Positions 26,145 through 40,290 of a DNA stretch of 64,000 nt are shown one piece after another. The notes beneath the pieces were generated by a model. The model did not search any database and had not been told where the DNA came from. It worked only from the letters and a program-made list of their open reading frames with translations. The stretch comes from Coriaria nepalensis (Eukaryota; Streptophyta; Magnoliopsida; Cucurbitales; Coriariaceae). The DNA is taken from the NCBI GenBank assembly GCA_027186245.1, contig CP114481.1, forward strand, positions 18,197,501 through 18,261,500. Direction: 5' to 3'. Position 1 is the stretch's first letter; the number at the start of each line of letters is the position of its first letter. The position numbers and the translations under genes are program-made.

Positions 26145-26220
26145 GTCATTAAATCATTCTAAATTAAGTTGAACGAATTTTATTTTCGCCCTTCAAACAT
26201 GATTTTCTTACATAACTTGC

Positions 26221-29200
26221 AATTAATTTATTGACGACAACTATGCATTATTTTAGCGTCAAAAAGTATATCATTCAGTTTTTTCATATCATTAAATTGT
26301 TTGAAAGAACTTCGAGCCAATTCTATTTTTGTAAGTAAGACACGACTTTCATGCATAAGTTGCAATTGATCTATTGAAGGCAACTATGCATTCTTTTAGC
26401 CTTAAAGTCATATTATTGCGTCCCTTTTAGTCATTAAATCATTCTAAATTACTTCGAACGAAATTCGGCCTTTAAACATGACTTTGGTGCATAACTTGCA
26501 GTTGATCTATTGAAGGCAACAATGCATTTGTTTTGCCTGAAAGTCATGTCACTGAGTCTCTTCTAGTCAATAAATCATTCTAAATTAATTCGAACGAATT
26601 TTATTTTCGCCCTTCAAACATGATTTTCTTACATAACTTGTAATTAATTTATTGACGACAACTATGCATTATTTTAGCGTCAAAAAGTATATCATTCAGT
26701 TTTTTCATATCATTAAATTGTTTGAAAGAACTTCGAGCCAATTCTATTTTTGTAAGTAAGACACGAATTTCATGCATAACTTGTAATTGATATTTAATGG
26801 CAACTATGCATTTTTTTAGCCTTAAAGTCCTATTATTGCGTCCCTTTTAGTCATTAAATCATTCTAAATTACTTCGAACGAAATTTGGCCTTTAAACATG
26901 ACTTTCGTGCATAACTTGCAGTTAATCCATTGAAGGCAACAATGGATTTGTTTAGCCTTAAAGTAATGTCATTGAGTCTCATCCAGTCATTAAATCATTC
27001 TAAATTAAGTTGAACAAATTCTATTTTCGCCCTTCAAACATGATTTTCTTACATAACTTGCAATTAATTTATTGACGACAACTATGCATTATTTTAGCGT
27101 CAAAAAGTATATCATTCAGTTTTTTCATATCATTAAATTGTTTGAAAGAACTTCGAGCCAATTCTATTTTTGTAAGTAGGACACGACTTTCATGCATAAG
27201 TTGCAATTGATCTATTGAAGGCAACTATGCATTCTTTTAGCCTTAAAGTCATATTATTGCGTCCCTTTTAGTCATTAAATCATTCTAAATTACTTCGAAC
27301 GAAATTCGGCCTTTAAACATGACTTTGGTGCATAACTTGCAGTTGATCTATTGAAGGCAACAATGCATTTGTTTTGCCTGAAAGTCATGTCACTGAGTCT
27401 CTTCTAGTCAATAAATCATTCTAAATTAATTCGAACGAATTTTATTTTCGCCCTTCAAACATGATTTTCTTACATAACTTGTAATTAATTTATTGACCTC
27501 AACAATGCATTATCTTAGCGCCAAACAGTATATCATTCTATTTTTTCATATCATTAAATTGTTTGAAAGCACTTCGAGCCAATTCTATTTTTGTAAGTAA
27601 GACACGACTTTCATGCATAACTTGAAATTGATCTATTGAAGGCAACTATGCATTTTTTTTAGCCTAAAAGTCATATTGTTGCGTCTCTTTTAGTCATTAA
27701 ATCATTCTAAATCGCTTCGAACGAAATATGGCCTTTAAACATGACTTTCGTGCATTACTTGCAGTTGATCTATTGAAGGCAACAATGCATTTGTTTAACC
27801 TTAAAGTCATGTCACTGAGTCTCTTCTAGTCAATAAATCATACTAAATTATTTCGAATTAATTTTATTTTCGCCCTTCAAACATGATTTTCCTACATAAC
27901 TTGCAATTAATCCATTGAAGACAACAATCCATTATTTTAGCCTTAAAAAGTATATCATTCAGTCTATTCATATCATTAAATTGTTTGAAAGCACTTCGAG
28001 CCAATTCTAGTTTTGTATTTAAGACACGACTTTCATGCATAACTTGTAATTGATATTTAAAGGCAACTATGCATTTTTTTAGCCTTAAAGTCATATTATT
28101 GCGTCCCTTTTAGTCATTAAATCATTCTAAATTACTTCGAACGAAATTTGGCCTTTAAACATGACTTTCGTGCATAACTTGCAGTTAATCCATTGAAGGC
28201 AACAATGGATTTGTTTAGCCTTAAAGTAATGTCATTGAGTCTCATCCAGTCATTAAATCATTCTAAATTTAGTTGAACAAATTCTATTTTCGCCCTTCAA
28301 ACATAATTTTCTTACATAACTTGCAATTAATTTATGGACGACAACTATGCATTATTTTAGCGTCAAAAAGTATATCATTCAGTTTTTTCATATCATTAAA
28401 TTGTTTGAAAGAACTTCGAGCCGATTCTATTTTTGTAAGTAAGACACGACTTTCATGCGTAAGTTGCAATTGATCTATTGAAGGCAACTATGCATTCTTT
28501 TAGCCTTAAAGTCATATTATTGCGTCCCTTTTAGTCATTAAATCATTCTAAATTACTTCGAACGAAATTTGGCCTTTAAACATGACTTTCCTGCATAACT
28601 TGCAGTTAATCCATTGAAGGCAACAATGGATTTGTTTAGCCTTAAAGTAATGTCATTGAGTCTCATCCAGTCATTAAATCATTCTAAATTAAGTTGAACA
28701 AATTCTATTTTCGCCCTTCAAACATGATTTTCTTACATAACTTGCAATTAATTTATTGACGACAACTATGCATTATTTTAGCGTCAAAAAGTATATCATT
28801 CAGTTTTTTCATATCATTAAATTGTTTGAAAGAACTTCGAGCCAATTCTATTTTTGTAAGTAAGACACGACTTTCATGCATAAGTTGCAATTGATCTATT
28901 GAAGGCAACTATGCATTCTTTTAGCCTTAAAGTCATATTATTGCGTCCCTTTTAGTCATTAAATCATTCTAAATTACTTCGAACGAAATTCGGCCTTTAA
29001 ACATGACTTTGGTGCATAACTTGCAGTCTATCTATTGAAGGCAACAATGCATTTGTTTTGCCTGAAAGTCATGTCACTGAGTCTCTTCTAGTCAATAAAT
29101 CATTCTAAATTAATTCGAAAGAATTTTATTTTCCCCCTTCAAACATGATTTTCTTACATAACTTGTAATTAATTTATTGACCTCAACAATGCATTATCTT

Positions 29201-32200
29201 AGCGTCAAACAGTATATCATTCTATTTTTTCATATCATTAAATTGTTTGAAAGCACTTCGAGCCAATTCTATTTTTGTAAGTAAGACACGACTTTCATGC
29301 ATAACTTGAAATTGACCTATTGAAGGCAACTATGCATTTTTTTTAGCCTAAAAGTCATATTGTTGCGTCTCTTTTAGTCATTAAATCATTCTAAATCGCT
29401 TCGAACGAAATATGGCCTTTAAACATGACTTTCGTGCATTACTTGCAGTTGATCTATTGAAGGCAACAATGCATTTGTTTAACCTTAAAGTCATGTCACT
29501 GAGTCTCTTCTAGTCAATAAATCATACTAAATTATTTCGAATGAATTTTATTTTCGCCCTTCAAACATGATTTTCCTACATAACTTGCAATTAATCCATT
29601 GAAGACAACAATCCATTATTTTAGCCTTAAAAAGTATATCATTCAGTCTATTCATATCATTAAATTGTTTGAAAGCACTTCGAGCCAATTCTAGTTTTGT
29701 ATTTAAGACACGACTTTCATGCATAACTTGTAATTGATATTTAATGGCAACTATGCATTTTTTTAGCCTTAAAGTCCTATTATTGCGTCCCTTTTAGTCA
29801 TTAAATCATTCTAAATTACTTCGAACGAAATTTGGCCTTTAAACATGACTTTCGTGCATAACTTGCAGTTAATCCATTGAAGGCAACAATGGATTTGTTT
29901 AGCCTTAAAGTAATGTCATTGAGTCTCATCCAGTCATTAAATCATTCTAAATTTAGTTGAACAAATTCTATTTTCGCCCTTCAAACATGATTTTCTTACA
30001 TAACTTGCAATTAATTTATTGACGACAACTATGCATTATTTTAGCGTCAAAAAGTATATCATTCAGTTTTTTCATATCATTAAATTGTTTGAAAGAACTT
30101 CGAGCCAATTCTATTTTTGTAAGTAAGACACGACTTTCATGCATAAGTTGCAATTGATCTATTGAAGGCAACTATGCATTCTTTTAGCCTTAAAGTCATA
30201 TTATTGCGTCCCTTTTAGTCATTAAATCATTCTAAATTACTTCGAACGAAATTCGGGCTTTAAACATGACTTTGGTGCATAACTTGCAGTTGATCTATTG
30301 AAGGCAACAATGCATTTGTTTTGCCTGAAAGTCATGTCACTGAGTCTCTTCTAGTCAATAAATCATTCTAAATTAATTCGAACGAATTTTATTTTCGCCC
30401 TTCAAACATGATTTTCTTACATAACTTGTAATTAATTTATTGACGACAACTATGCATTATTTTAGCGTCAAAAAGTATATCATTCAGTTTTTTCATATCA
30501 TTAAATTGTTTGAAAGAACTTCGAGCCAATTCTATTTTTGTAAGTAAGACACGAATTTCATGCATAAGTTGCAATTGATCTATTGAAGGCAACTATGCAT
30601 TCTTTTAGCCTTAAAGTCATATTATTGCGTCCCTTTTAGTCATTAAATCATTCTAAATTACTTCGAACGAAATTTGGCCTTTAAACATGACTTTCGTGCA
30701 TAACTTGCAGTTAATCCATTGAAGGCAACAATGGATTTGTTTAGCCTTAAAGTAAAGTCATTGAGTCTCATCCAGTCATTAAATCATTCTAAATTTAGTT
30801 GAACAAATTCTATTTTCGCCCTTCAAACATGATTTTCTTACATAACTTGCAATTAATTTATTGACGACAACTATGCATTATTTTAGCGTCAAAAAGTATA
30901 TCATTCAGTTTTTTCATATCATTAAATTGTTTGAAAGAACTTCGAGCCAATTCTATTTTTGTAAGTAAGACACGACTTTCATGCATAAGTTGCAATTGAT
31001 CTATTGAAGGCAACTATGCATTCTTTTAGCCTTAAAGTCATATTATTGCGTCCCTTTTAGTCATTAAATCATTCTAAATTACTTCGAACGAAATTTGGCC
31101 TTTAAACATGACTTTCGTGCATAACTTGCAGTTAATCCATTGAAGGCAACAATGGATTTGTTTAGCCTTAAAGTAATGTCATTGAGTCTCATCCAGTCAT
31201 TAAATCATTCTAAATTAAGTTGAACAAATTCTATTTTCGCCCTTCAAACATGATTTTCCTACATAACTTGCAATTAATTTATTGACGACAACAATCCATT
31301 ATTTTTGCGTTAAAAAGTATATCATTCAGTTTTTTCATATCATTAAATTGTTTGAAAGAACTTCGAGCCAATTCTATTTTTGTAAGTAAGACACGACTTT
31401 CATGCATAAGTTGCAATTGATCTATTGAAGGCAACTATGCAGTCTTTTAGCCTTCAAGTCATATTATTGCGTCCATTTTAGTCATTAAATCATTCTAAAT
31501 TAATTCGAACGAAATTCGGCCTTTAAACATGACTTTGGTGCATAACTTGCAGTTGATCTATTGTAGGCAACAATGCATTTGTTTTGCCTGAAAGTCATGT
31601 CACTGAGTCTCTTCTAGTCAATAAATCATTCTAAATTAATTCGAACGAATTTTATTTTCGCCCTTCAAACATGATTTTCTAACATAACTTGTAATTAATT
31701 TATTGACGACAACTATGCATTATTTTAGCGTCAAAAAGTATATCATTCAGTTTTTTCATATCATTAAATTGTTTGAAAGAACTTCGAGCCAATTCTATTT
31801 TTGTAAGTAAGACACGACTTTCATGCATAAGTTGCAATTGATCTATTGAAGGCAACTATGCATTCTTTTAACCTTAAAGTCATATTATTGCGTCCCTTTT
31901 AGTCATTAAATGATTCTAAATTACCTCGAACGAAATTTGGCCTTTAAACATGACTTTCGTGCATAACTTGCAGTTAATCCATTGAAGGCAACAATGGATT
32001 TCTTTAGCCTTAAAGTAATGTCATTGAGTCTCATCCAGTCATTAAATCATTCTAAATTAAGTTGAACAAATTCTATTTTCGCCCTTCAAACATGATTTTC
32101 CTACATAACTTGCAATTAATCCATTGAAGACAACAATCCATTATTTTAGCGTTAAAAAGTATATCATTCAGTTTTTTCATATCATTAAATTGTTTAAAGA

Positions 32201-35200
32201 ACTTCGAGCCAATTCTATTTTTGTAAGTAAGACACGACTTTCATGCATAAGTTGCAATTGATCTATTGAAGGCAACTATGCAGTCTTTTAGCCTTCAAGT
32301 CATATTATTGCGTCCATTTTAGTCATTAAATCATTCTAAATTAATTCGAACGAAATTCGGCCTTTAAACATGACTTTGGTGCATAACTTGCAGTTGATCT
32401 ATTGTAGGCAACAATGCATTTGTTTTGCCTGAAAGTCATGTCACTGAGTCTCTTCTAGTCAATAAATCATTCTAAATTAATTCGAACGAATTTTATTTTC
32501 GCCCTTCAAACATGATTTTCTAACATAACTTGTAATTAATTTATTGACGACAACTATGCATTATTTTAGCGTCAAAAAGTATATCATTCAGTTTTTTCAT
32601 ATCATTAAATTGTTTGAAAGAACTTCGAGCCAATTCTATTTTTGTAAGTAAGACACGACTTTCATGCATAAGTTGCAATTGATCTATTGAAGGTAACTAT
32701 GCATTCTTTTAGCCTTAAAGTCATATTATTGCGTCTCTTTTAGTCATTAAATCATTCTAAATTACTTCGAACGAAATTTGTCCTTTAAACATGACTTTCG
32801 TGCATAACTTGCAGTTAATCCATTGAAGGCAACAATGGATTTGTTTAGCCTAAAAGTAATGTCATTGAGTCTCATCCAGTCATTAAATCATTCTTAATTT
32901 AGTTGAACAAATTCTATTTTCGCCCTTCAAACATGATTTTCTTACATAACTTGCAATTAATTTATTGACGACAACTATGCATTATTTTAGCGTCAAAAAG
33001 TATATCATTCAGTTTTTTCATATCATTAAATTGTTTGAAAGAACTTCGAGCCAATTCTATTTTTGTAAGTAAGACACGACTTTCATGCATAAGTTGCAAT
33101 TGATCTATTGAAGGCAACTATGCATTCTTTTAACCCTAAAGTCATATTATTGCGTCCCTTTTAGTCATTAAATCATTCTAAATTACCTCGAACGAAATTT
33201 GGCCTTTAAACATGACTTTCGTGCATAACTTGCAGTTAATCCATTGAAGGCAACAATGGATTTCTTTAGCCTTAAAGTAATGTCATTGAGTCTCATCCAG
33301 TCATTAAATCATTCTAAATTAAGTTGAACAAATTCTATTTTCGCCCTTCAAACATGATTTTCCTACATAACTTGCAATTAATCCATTGAAGACAACAATC
33401 CATTATTTTAGCGTTAAAAAGTATATCATTCAGTTTTTTCATATCATTAAATTGTTTGAAAGCACTTCGAGCCAATTCTAGTTTTGTATTTAAGACACGA
33501 CTTTCATGCATAACTTGTAATTGATATTTAAAGGCAACTATGCATTCTTTTAGCCTTAAAGTCATATTATTGCGTCTCTTTTAGTCATTAAATCATTCTA
33601 AATTACTTCGAACGAAATTTGGCCTTTAAACATGACTTTCGTGCATAACTTGCAGTTAATCCATTGAAGGCAACAATGGATTTGTTTGGCCTCAAAGTAA
33701 TGTCATTGAGTCTCATCCAGTCATTAAATCATTCTAAATTTAGTTGAACAAATTCTATTTTCGCCCTTCAAACATGATTTTCTTACATAACTTGCAATTA
33801 ATTTATTGACGACAACTATGCATTACTTTAGCGTCAAAAAGTATATCATTCAGTTTTTGCATATCATTAAATTGTTTGAAAGAACTTCGAGCCAATTCTA
33901 TTTTTGTAAGTAAGACACGACTTTCATGCATAAGTTGCAATTGATCTATTGAAGGCAACTATGCATTCTTTTAGCCTTAAAGTCATATTATTGCGTCCCT
34001 TTTAGTCATTAAATCATTCTAAATTACTTCGAACGAAATTCGGGCTTTAAACATGACTTTGGTGCATAACTTGCAGTTGATCTATTGAAGGCAACAATGC
34101 ATTTGTTTTGCCTGAAAGTCATGTCACTGAGTCTCTTCTAGTCAATAAATCATTCTAAATTAATTCGAACGAATTTTATTTTCGCCCTTCAAACAAGATT
34201 TTCTTACATAACTTGTAATTAATTTATTGACGACAACTATGCATTATTTTAGCGTCAAAAAGTATATCATTCAGTTTTTTCATATCATTAAATTGTTTGA
34301 AAGAACTTCGAGCCAATTCTATTTTTGTAAGTAAGACACGACTTTCATGCATAAGTTGCAATTGATCTATTGAAGGCAACTATGCATTCTTTTAGCCTTA
34401 AAGTCATATTATTGCGTCCCTTTTAGTCATTAAATCATTCTAAATTACTTCGAACGAAATTCGGCCTTTAAACATGACTTTGGTGCATAACTTGCAGTTG
34501 ATCTATTGAAGGCAACAATGCATTTGTTTTGCCTGAAAGTCATGTCACTGAGTCTCTTCTAGTCAATAAATCATTCTAAATTAATTCGAACGAATTTTAT
34601 TTTCGCCCTTCAAACATGATTTTCTTACATAACTTGTAATTAATTTATTGACCTCAACAATGCATTATCTTAGCGTCAAACAGTATATCATTCTATTTTT
34701 TCATATCATTAAATTGTTTGAAAGCACTTCGAGCCAATTCTATTTTTGTAAGTAAGACACGACTTTCATGCATAACTTGAAATTGATCTATTGAAGGCAA
34801 CTATGCCTTTTTTTTAGCCTAAAAGTCATATTGTTGCGTCTCTTTTAGTCATTAAATCATTCTAAATCGCTTCGAACGAAATATGGCCTTTAAACATGAC
34901 TTTCGTGCATTACTTGCAGTTGATCTATTGAAGGCAGCAATGCATTTGTTTAGCCTTAAACTCATGTCACTGAGTCTCTTCTAGTCAATAAATCATACTA
35001 AATTAATTCGAACGAATTTCATTTTTGCCCTTCAAACATGATTTTCTTACATAACTTGCAATTAATCTATTGAAGATAACAATGCATTATTTTAGCGTTA
35101 AAAAGTATATCATTCAGTTTGTTCATATCATTAAATTGTTTGAAAGCACTTCGAGGCAATTCTATTTTTGTATTTAAGACACGATTTTCATGCATAAGTT

Positions 35201-36346
35201 GCAATTGATCTATTGAAGGCAACTATTTATTTTTTAGCTTAAAGGTCATATTATTTTGTCTCTTTAAGTCATTAAATCATTCTAAATCGCTTCGAACGAA
35301 ATTCGGCCTTTAAACATGACTTTCGTAGATAACTTGCAGTTAATCTATTGAAGGCAACAATGCATTTGTTTAACCTTAAAGTAATGTCATTGAGTCTCAT
35401 CCAGTCATTAAATCATTCTAAATTAAGTTGAACAAATTCTATTTTCGCCCTTCAAACATGATTTTCTTACATAACTTGCAATTAATTTATTGACGACAAC
35501 TATGCATTATTTTAGCGTCAAAAAGTATATCATTCAGTTTTTTCATATCATTAAATTGTTTGAAAGAACTTCGAGCCAATTCTATTTTTGTATGTAAGAC
35601 ACGACTTTCATGCATAAGTTGCAATTGATCTATTGAAGGCAACTATGCATTCTTTTAGCCTTAAAGTCATATTATTGCGTCTCTTTTAGTCATTAAATCA
35701 TTCTAAATTACTTCGAACGAAATTCGGCCTTTAAACATGACTTTCGTGCATAACTTGCAGTAAATCTATTGAAGGCAACAATGCATTTGTTTAGCCTTAA
35801 AGTCATGTCACTGAGTCTCTTCTAGTCAATAAATCATACTAAATAAATTCGAACGAATTTCATTTTCGCCCTTCAAACATGATTTTCTTACATAACTTGC
35901 AATTAATCTATTGAAGACAACAATGCTTTATTTTAGCGTTAAAAAGTATATCATTCAGTTTTTTCATATCATTAAATTGTTTGAAAGCACTTCGAGCCAA
36001 TTCTATTTTTGTACTTAAGACACGACTTTCATGCATAAGTTGCAATTGATCTATTGAAGGCAACTATGCATTTTTTTAGCTTAAAAGTCATATTATTGCG
36101 TCTCTTTTAATCATTAAATCATTCTAAATCGCTTCTAACGAAATTCGGCCTTTAAACATGACTTTCATGCATAACTTGCAGTTAATCTATTGAAGGCAAC
36201 AATGCATTTGTTTAGCGTTAAAGTCATGTCATTGAGTCTCATCTAGTCATTGAGTCTCATCCAGTCATTAAATCATTCTAAATTAAGTTGAACGAATTTT
36301 ATTTTCGCCCTTCAAACATGATTTTCTTACATAACTTGCAATTAAT
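26221..36346. repeat. Large tandem duplication, copy 2 (10,119 bp, 24 units)
   Basis: Adjacent second copy of 15,682-26,220. It lacks the counterpart of the unit at 16,441-16,860, with the change of offset falling between about 26,829 and 27,003. At the far end it is still identical to copy 1 through the A subunit as far as AATTAAT at 36,340-36,346. Copy 1 then re-enters the start of the block (TTATTGACGAC) and copy 2 runs on into new sequence (CTATTGAAGAC). This is the arrangement left by an unequal crossover between two A subunits. Confidence 0.9.
36228..36263. repeat. 18-bp micro-duplication in A, occurrence 2
   Basis: Same sequence as at 26,109, exactly 10,119 bp downstream, as expected for its position in copy 2 of the large duplication. 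Confidence 0.93.
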
Positions 36347-38574
36347 CTATTGAAGACAACAATGCATTATTTTAGCGTTAAAAAGTATATCATTCAGTTT
36401 TTTCATATCATTAAATTGTTTGAAAGCACTTCGAGCCAATTCTATTTTTGTATTTAAGACATGAATTTCATGCATAAGTTGCAATTGATCTATTGAAGGC
36501 AACTATGCATTTTTTTAGCTTAAAAGTCATATTATTGCGTCTCTTTTAGTCATTAAATCATTTCAAATCGTTTCGAACGAAATTCGGCCTTTAAACATGA
36601 CTTTCGTGCATAACTTGCGGTTAATCTATTGAAGGCAACAATGCATTTGTTTAGCGTTAAAGTCATGTCATTGAGTCTCATCCAGTCATTAAATCATTCT
36701 AAATTAAGTTGAACGAGTTCTATTTTCATCCTTCAAACATGATTTTCTTACATAACATGCAATTAATTTATTGCCGATAATAATGCATTATTTTTGCCTT
36801 AAAAAGTATATCATTGAGTCTTTTCATATCATTAAATTGTTTGAAAGCACTTCGAACAAATTCTATTTTTGTATTTAAGACACGACTTTCATGCATAACT
36901 TGTAATTAATCTATTGAGGGTAACTATCCATTTTTTTAGCCTAAAATTCATATTATTGCGTCTCTTTTAGTCATTAAATCATTCTAAATCGCTTCGAACG
37001 AAATTCGGCCTTTAAACATGACTTTCGTGCATAACTTGCAGTTATTCTATTGATGGCAATAATGCATTTGTTTAGCATTAAAGTCATGTCATTGAGTCTC
37101 ATCAAGTCATTAAATCATTCTAAATTAAGTTGAACGAATTCTATTTTCGCCCTTCAAACAAGATTTTCTTACATAACATGCAATTAATTTATTGACGACA
37201 ACAATGCATTATCTTAGCGTCAAAAAGTATATCATTCTGTTTTTTCATATCATTAAATTGTTTGAAAGCACTTCGAGCCAATTCTATTTTTGTAAGTAAG
37301 ACACGACTTTCATGCATAAGTTGCAATTGATCTATTGAAGGCAACTATGCATTCTTTTAGCCTTAAAGTCATATTATTGCGTCTCTTTTAATCATTAAAT
37401 CATTCTAAATCGCTTCGAACGAAATTCGGCCTTTAAACATGACTTTCGTGCATAACTTGCAGTTGATCTATTGAAGGCAACAATGCGTTTGTTTAGCATT
37501 AAAGTCATGTCACTGAGTCTCTTCTAGTCAATAGATCATACTAAATTAATTCGAATGAACTTTATTTTCGCCCTTCAAACATAATTTTCTTACATAACTT
37601 GCAATTAATTTATTGAAGACAACAATCCATTATTTTAGCATTAAAAAGTATATCATTCAGTTTTTTCACATCATTAAATTGTTTCAAAGCACTTCGAGCC
37701 AATTCTATTTTTGTATTTAATACACGACTTTGATGCATAACTTGTAATTGATATATTGAAGGCAACTATGCATTTTTTTAGCCTTAAAGTCATATTATTG
37801 CGTCTCTTTTAGTCATTAAATCATTCTAAATTACTTCAAACGAAATTCGGCCTTTAAACATGACTTTCGTGCATAACTTGCAGTTAATCTATTGAAGGCA
37901 ACAATGCATTTGTTTAGCCTTAAAGTCATGTCATTGAGTGTCATCCAGTCATTAAATCATTCTAAATTAAGTTGAACGAATTCTATTTTCACCCTTCAAT
38001 CATGATTTTCTTACATAACTTGCAATTAATTTATTGACGACAACAATGCATTATTTTAGCCTTAAAAAGTATATCATTGAGTCTTTTCATTTCATTAAAT
38101 TGTTTGAAAGCACTTCGAACCAATTATATATTTGCATTTAAGACACGACTTTCATGCAAAACTTGTAATTGATCTATTGAAGGCAACTATGCATTTTTTT
38201 AGCCTTAAAGTCATATTATTGCGTCTCTTTTTGTCATTAAATCATTGTAAATTACTTCGAACGAAATTCGGCCTTTAAACATGACTTTCGTGCATAACTT
38301 GCAGTTGATCTATTGAAGGCGACAATGCATTTGTTAAGCCCTAAAGTCATGTCACTAAGTCTTTTCTAGTCAATAAATCATACTAAATTAATTCGAATGA
38401 ATTTTATTTTCGCCCTTCAAACATGATTATCTTACATAACTTGCAATTAATCCATTGAAGACAACAATCCATTATTTTAGCGTTAAAAAGTATATCATTC
38501 AGTTTTTTCATATTATTAAATTGTTTGAAAGCACTTCGAGCCAATTCTATTTTTTTATTTAAGACACGACTTTC
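36347..38574. repeat. Array segment 5: unduplicated mixed units
   Basis: About five units between the large duplication and the next complex region. They introduce variants common further on: TTACATAACATGCAATT in A, GCTTAAAAGTC at the start of C, TTAAGACATGA in B, and CCTAAAATTCATATTATTG near 36,940. C3 is absent. No gene is present. Confidence 0.8.
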
Positions 38575-39940
38575 ATGCATAACTTGCAATTGATCTATTC
38601 AAGGCAACTATGCATTTTTTTAGCTTAAAAGTCATATTATTGCGTCTCTTTCAGTCATTAAATCATTCTGAATCGCTTCGAACGAAATTCGGCCTTTAAA
38701 CATGACTTTCGTGCATAACTTGCAGTTGATCTATTGAAGGCAACAATGCATTTGTTTAGCGTTAAACTCATGTCATTGAGTCTCATCCAGTCATTAAATC
38801 ATTCTAAATTAAGTTGAACGAATTTTATTTTCGCCCTTCAAACATGATTTTCTTACATAACTTGCAATTAATCTAGTGAAGACAACAATGCATTATTTTA
38901 GCGTTAAAAAGTATATCATTCAGTTTTTTCATATCATTAAATTGTTTGAAAGCACTTCGAGCCAATTCTATTTTTGTATTTAAGACATGACTTTCATGCA
39001 TAAGTTGCAATTGATCTATTGAAGGCAACTATGCATTTTTTTAGCTTAAAAGTCATATTATTGCGTCTCTTTAAGTCATTAAATCATTCTAAATCGCTTC
39101 GAACGAAATTCGGCCTTTAAACATGACTTTCGTGCATAACTTGCAGTTAATCTATTGAAGGCAACAATGCATTTGTTTAGCGTTAAAGTAATGTCATTGA
39201 GTCTCATCCAGTCATTAAATCATTCTAAATTAAGTTGAACAAATTCTATTTTCGCCCTTTAAACATGATTTTCCTACATAACTTGCAATTAATTTATTGA
39301 CGACAACTATGCATTATTTTAGCGTCAAAAAGTATATCATTCAGTTTTTTCATATCATTAAATTGTTTGAAAGAACTTCGAGCCAATTCTATTTTTGTAT
39401 GTAAGACACGAATTTCATGCATAAGTTGCAATGGATCTATTGAAGGAAACTATGCATTCTTTTAGCTTTAAAGTCATATTCTTGCATCTCTTTTAGTCAT
39501 TAAATCATTCTAAATTACTTCGAACGAAATTTGGCCTTTAAACATGACTTTCGTGCATAACTTGCAGTTGATCTATTGAAGGCAACAATGCATTTGTTTA
39601 GCCTTAAACTCATGTCACTGAGTCTCTTCTAGTCAATAAATCATACTAAATTAATTCGAACGAATTTCATTTTCGCCCTTCAAGCATGATTTTCTTACAT
39701 AACTTGCAATTAATCTATTGAAGACAACAATGCATTATTTTAGCGTTAAAAAGTATATCATTCAGTTTTTTTCATATCATTAAATTGTTTGAAAGTACTT
39801 CGAGGCAATTCTATTTTTGTATTTAAGACACGACTTTCATGCATAAGTTGCAATTGATCTATTGAAGGCAACTATTTATTTTTTTAGCTTAAAAGTCATA
39901 TTATTGTGTCTCTTTAAGTCATTAAAATATTCTAAATCGC
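38575..39940. repeat. Block P, copy 1 of 4
   Basis: About 1.35 kb (3.2 units) that recurs at 41,102, 44,892 and 48,261 onward. Shared marks are TCTCTTTCAGTCATTAAATC with CATTCTGAATC, AATTAATCTAGTGAAGAC, GACACGAATTTCATGCATAAG, GTTGCAATGGATC, and GCTTTAAAGTCATATTCTTG (here at 39,465). This copy is the most distinct, with AATCGCTTCGAACG where the others have AATCTCTTCAAACG. Confidence 0.85.
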
Positions 39941-40290
39941 TTCGAATGAAATTCGGCCTTTAAACATGACTTTCGTGCATAACTTGCAGTTAATCTATTG
40001 AAAGCAACAATGCATTTGTTTAGCGTTAAAGTCATGTCATTGAGTCTCATCCAGTCATTAAATCATTCTAAATTAAGTTGAGCAAATTATATTTTCGTCC
40101 TTCAAACACGATTTTCTTATATAACATGCAATTAATTTATTGACGACAACAATGCATTATTTTAGCCATAAAAAGTATATCATTGAGTCTTTTCATATCA
40201 TTAAATTGTTTCAAAGCACTTCGAACAAATTCTATTTTTGTATTTAAGACATGGCTTTCATGCATAACTTGTAATTGATCTATTGAAGGT
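39870..40290. repeat. Single-unit tandem duplication, copy 1
   Basis: This 421-bp unit is followed directly by a near-identical copy at 40,291-40,711. Both carry AACTATTTATTTTTTTAG, GTCATTAAAATATTC, TCGAATGAAATTC, TTGAAAGCAACAATG, GTTGAGCAAATTATATTTTC and GACATGGCTTTC. One difference is TTATATAACATGC here against TTACATAACATGC in the second copy. Confidence 0.85.

Larger units (their letters stand above)
15682..26220. repeat. Large tandem duplication, copy 1 (10,539 bp, 25 units)
   Basis: This block is repeated immediately downstream. Its first part matches copy 2 at an offset of 10,539 bp, for example the CTTCTAGTCAATAAATCATTC at 16,021 and 26,560 and CTTGTAATTGATATTTAATG at 16,241 and 26,780. 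After about 16,861 the offset becomes 10,119 bp. Rare variants agree: CTTGCAGTCTATC (18,905 and 29,024), AAAGTAAAGTC (20,630 and 30,749) and GAAATTTGTCC (22,651 and 32,770). Every diagnostic variant I compared was the same, so the duplication looks recent. Internally it is rich in B3 and C3 subunits and contains smaller duplications, such as 21,321 and 22,162 (841 bp). An assembly artefact cannot be excluded from sequence alone. Confidence 0.9.
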
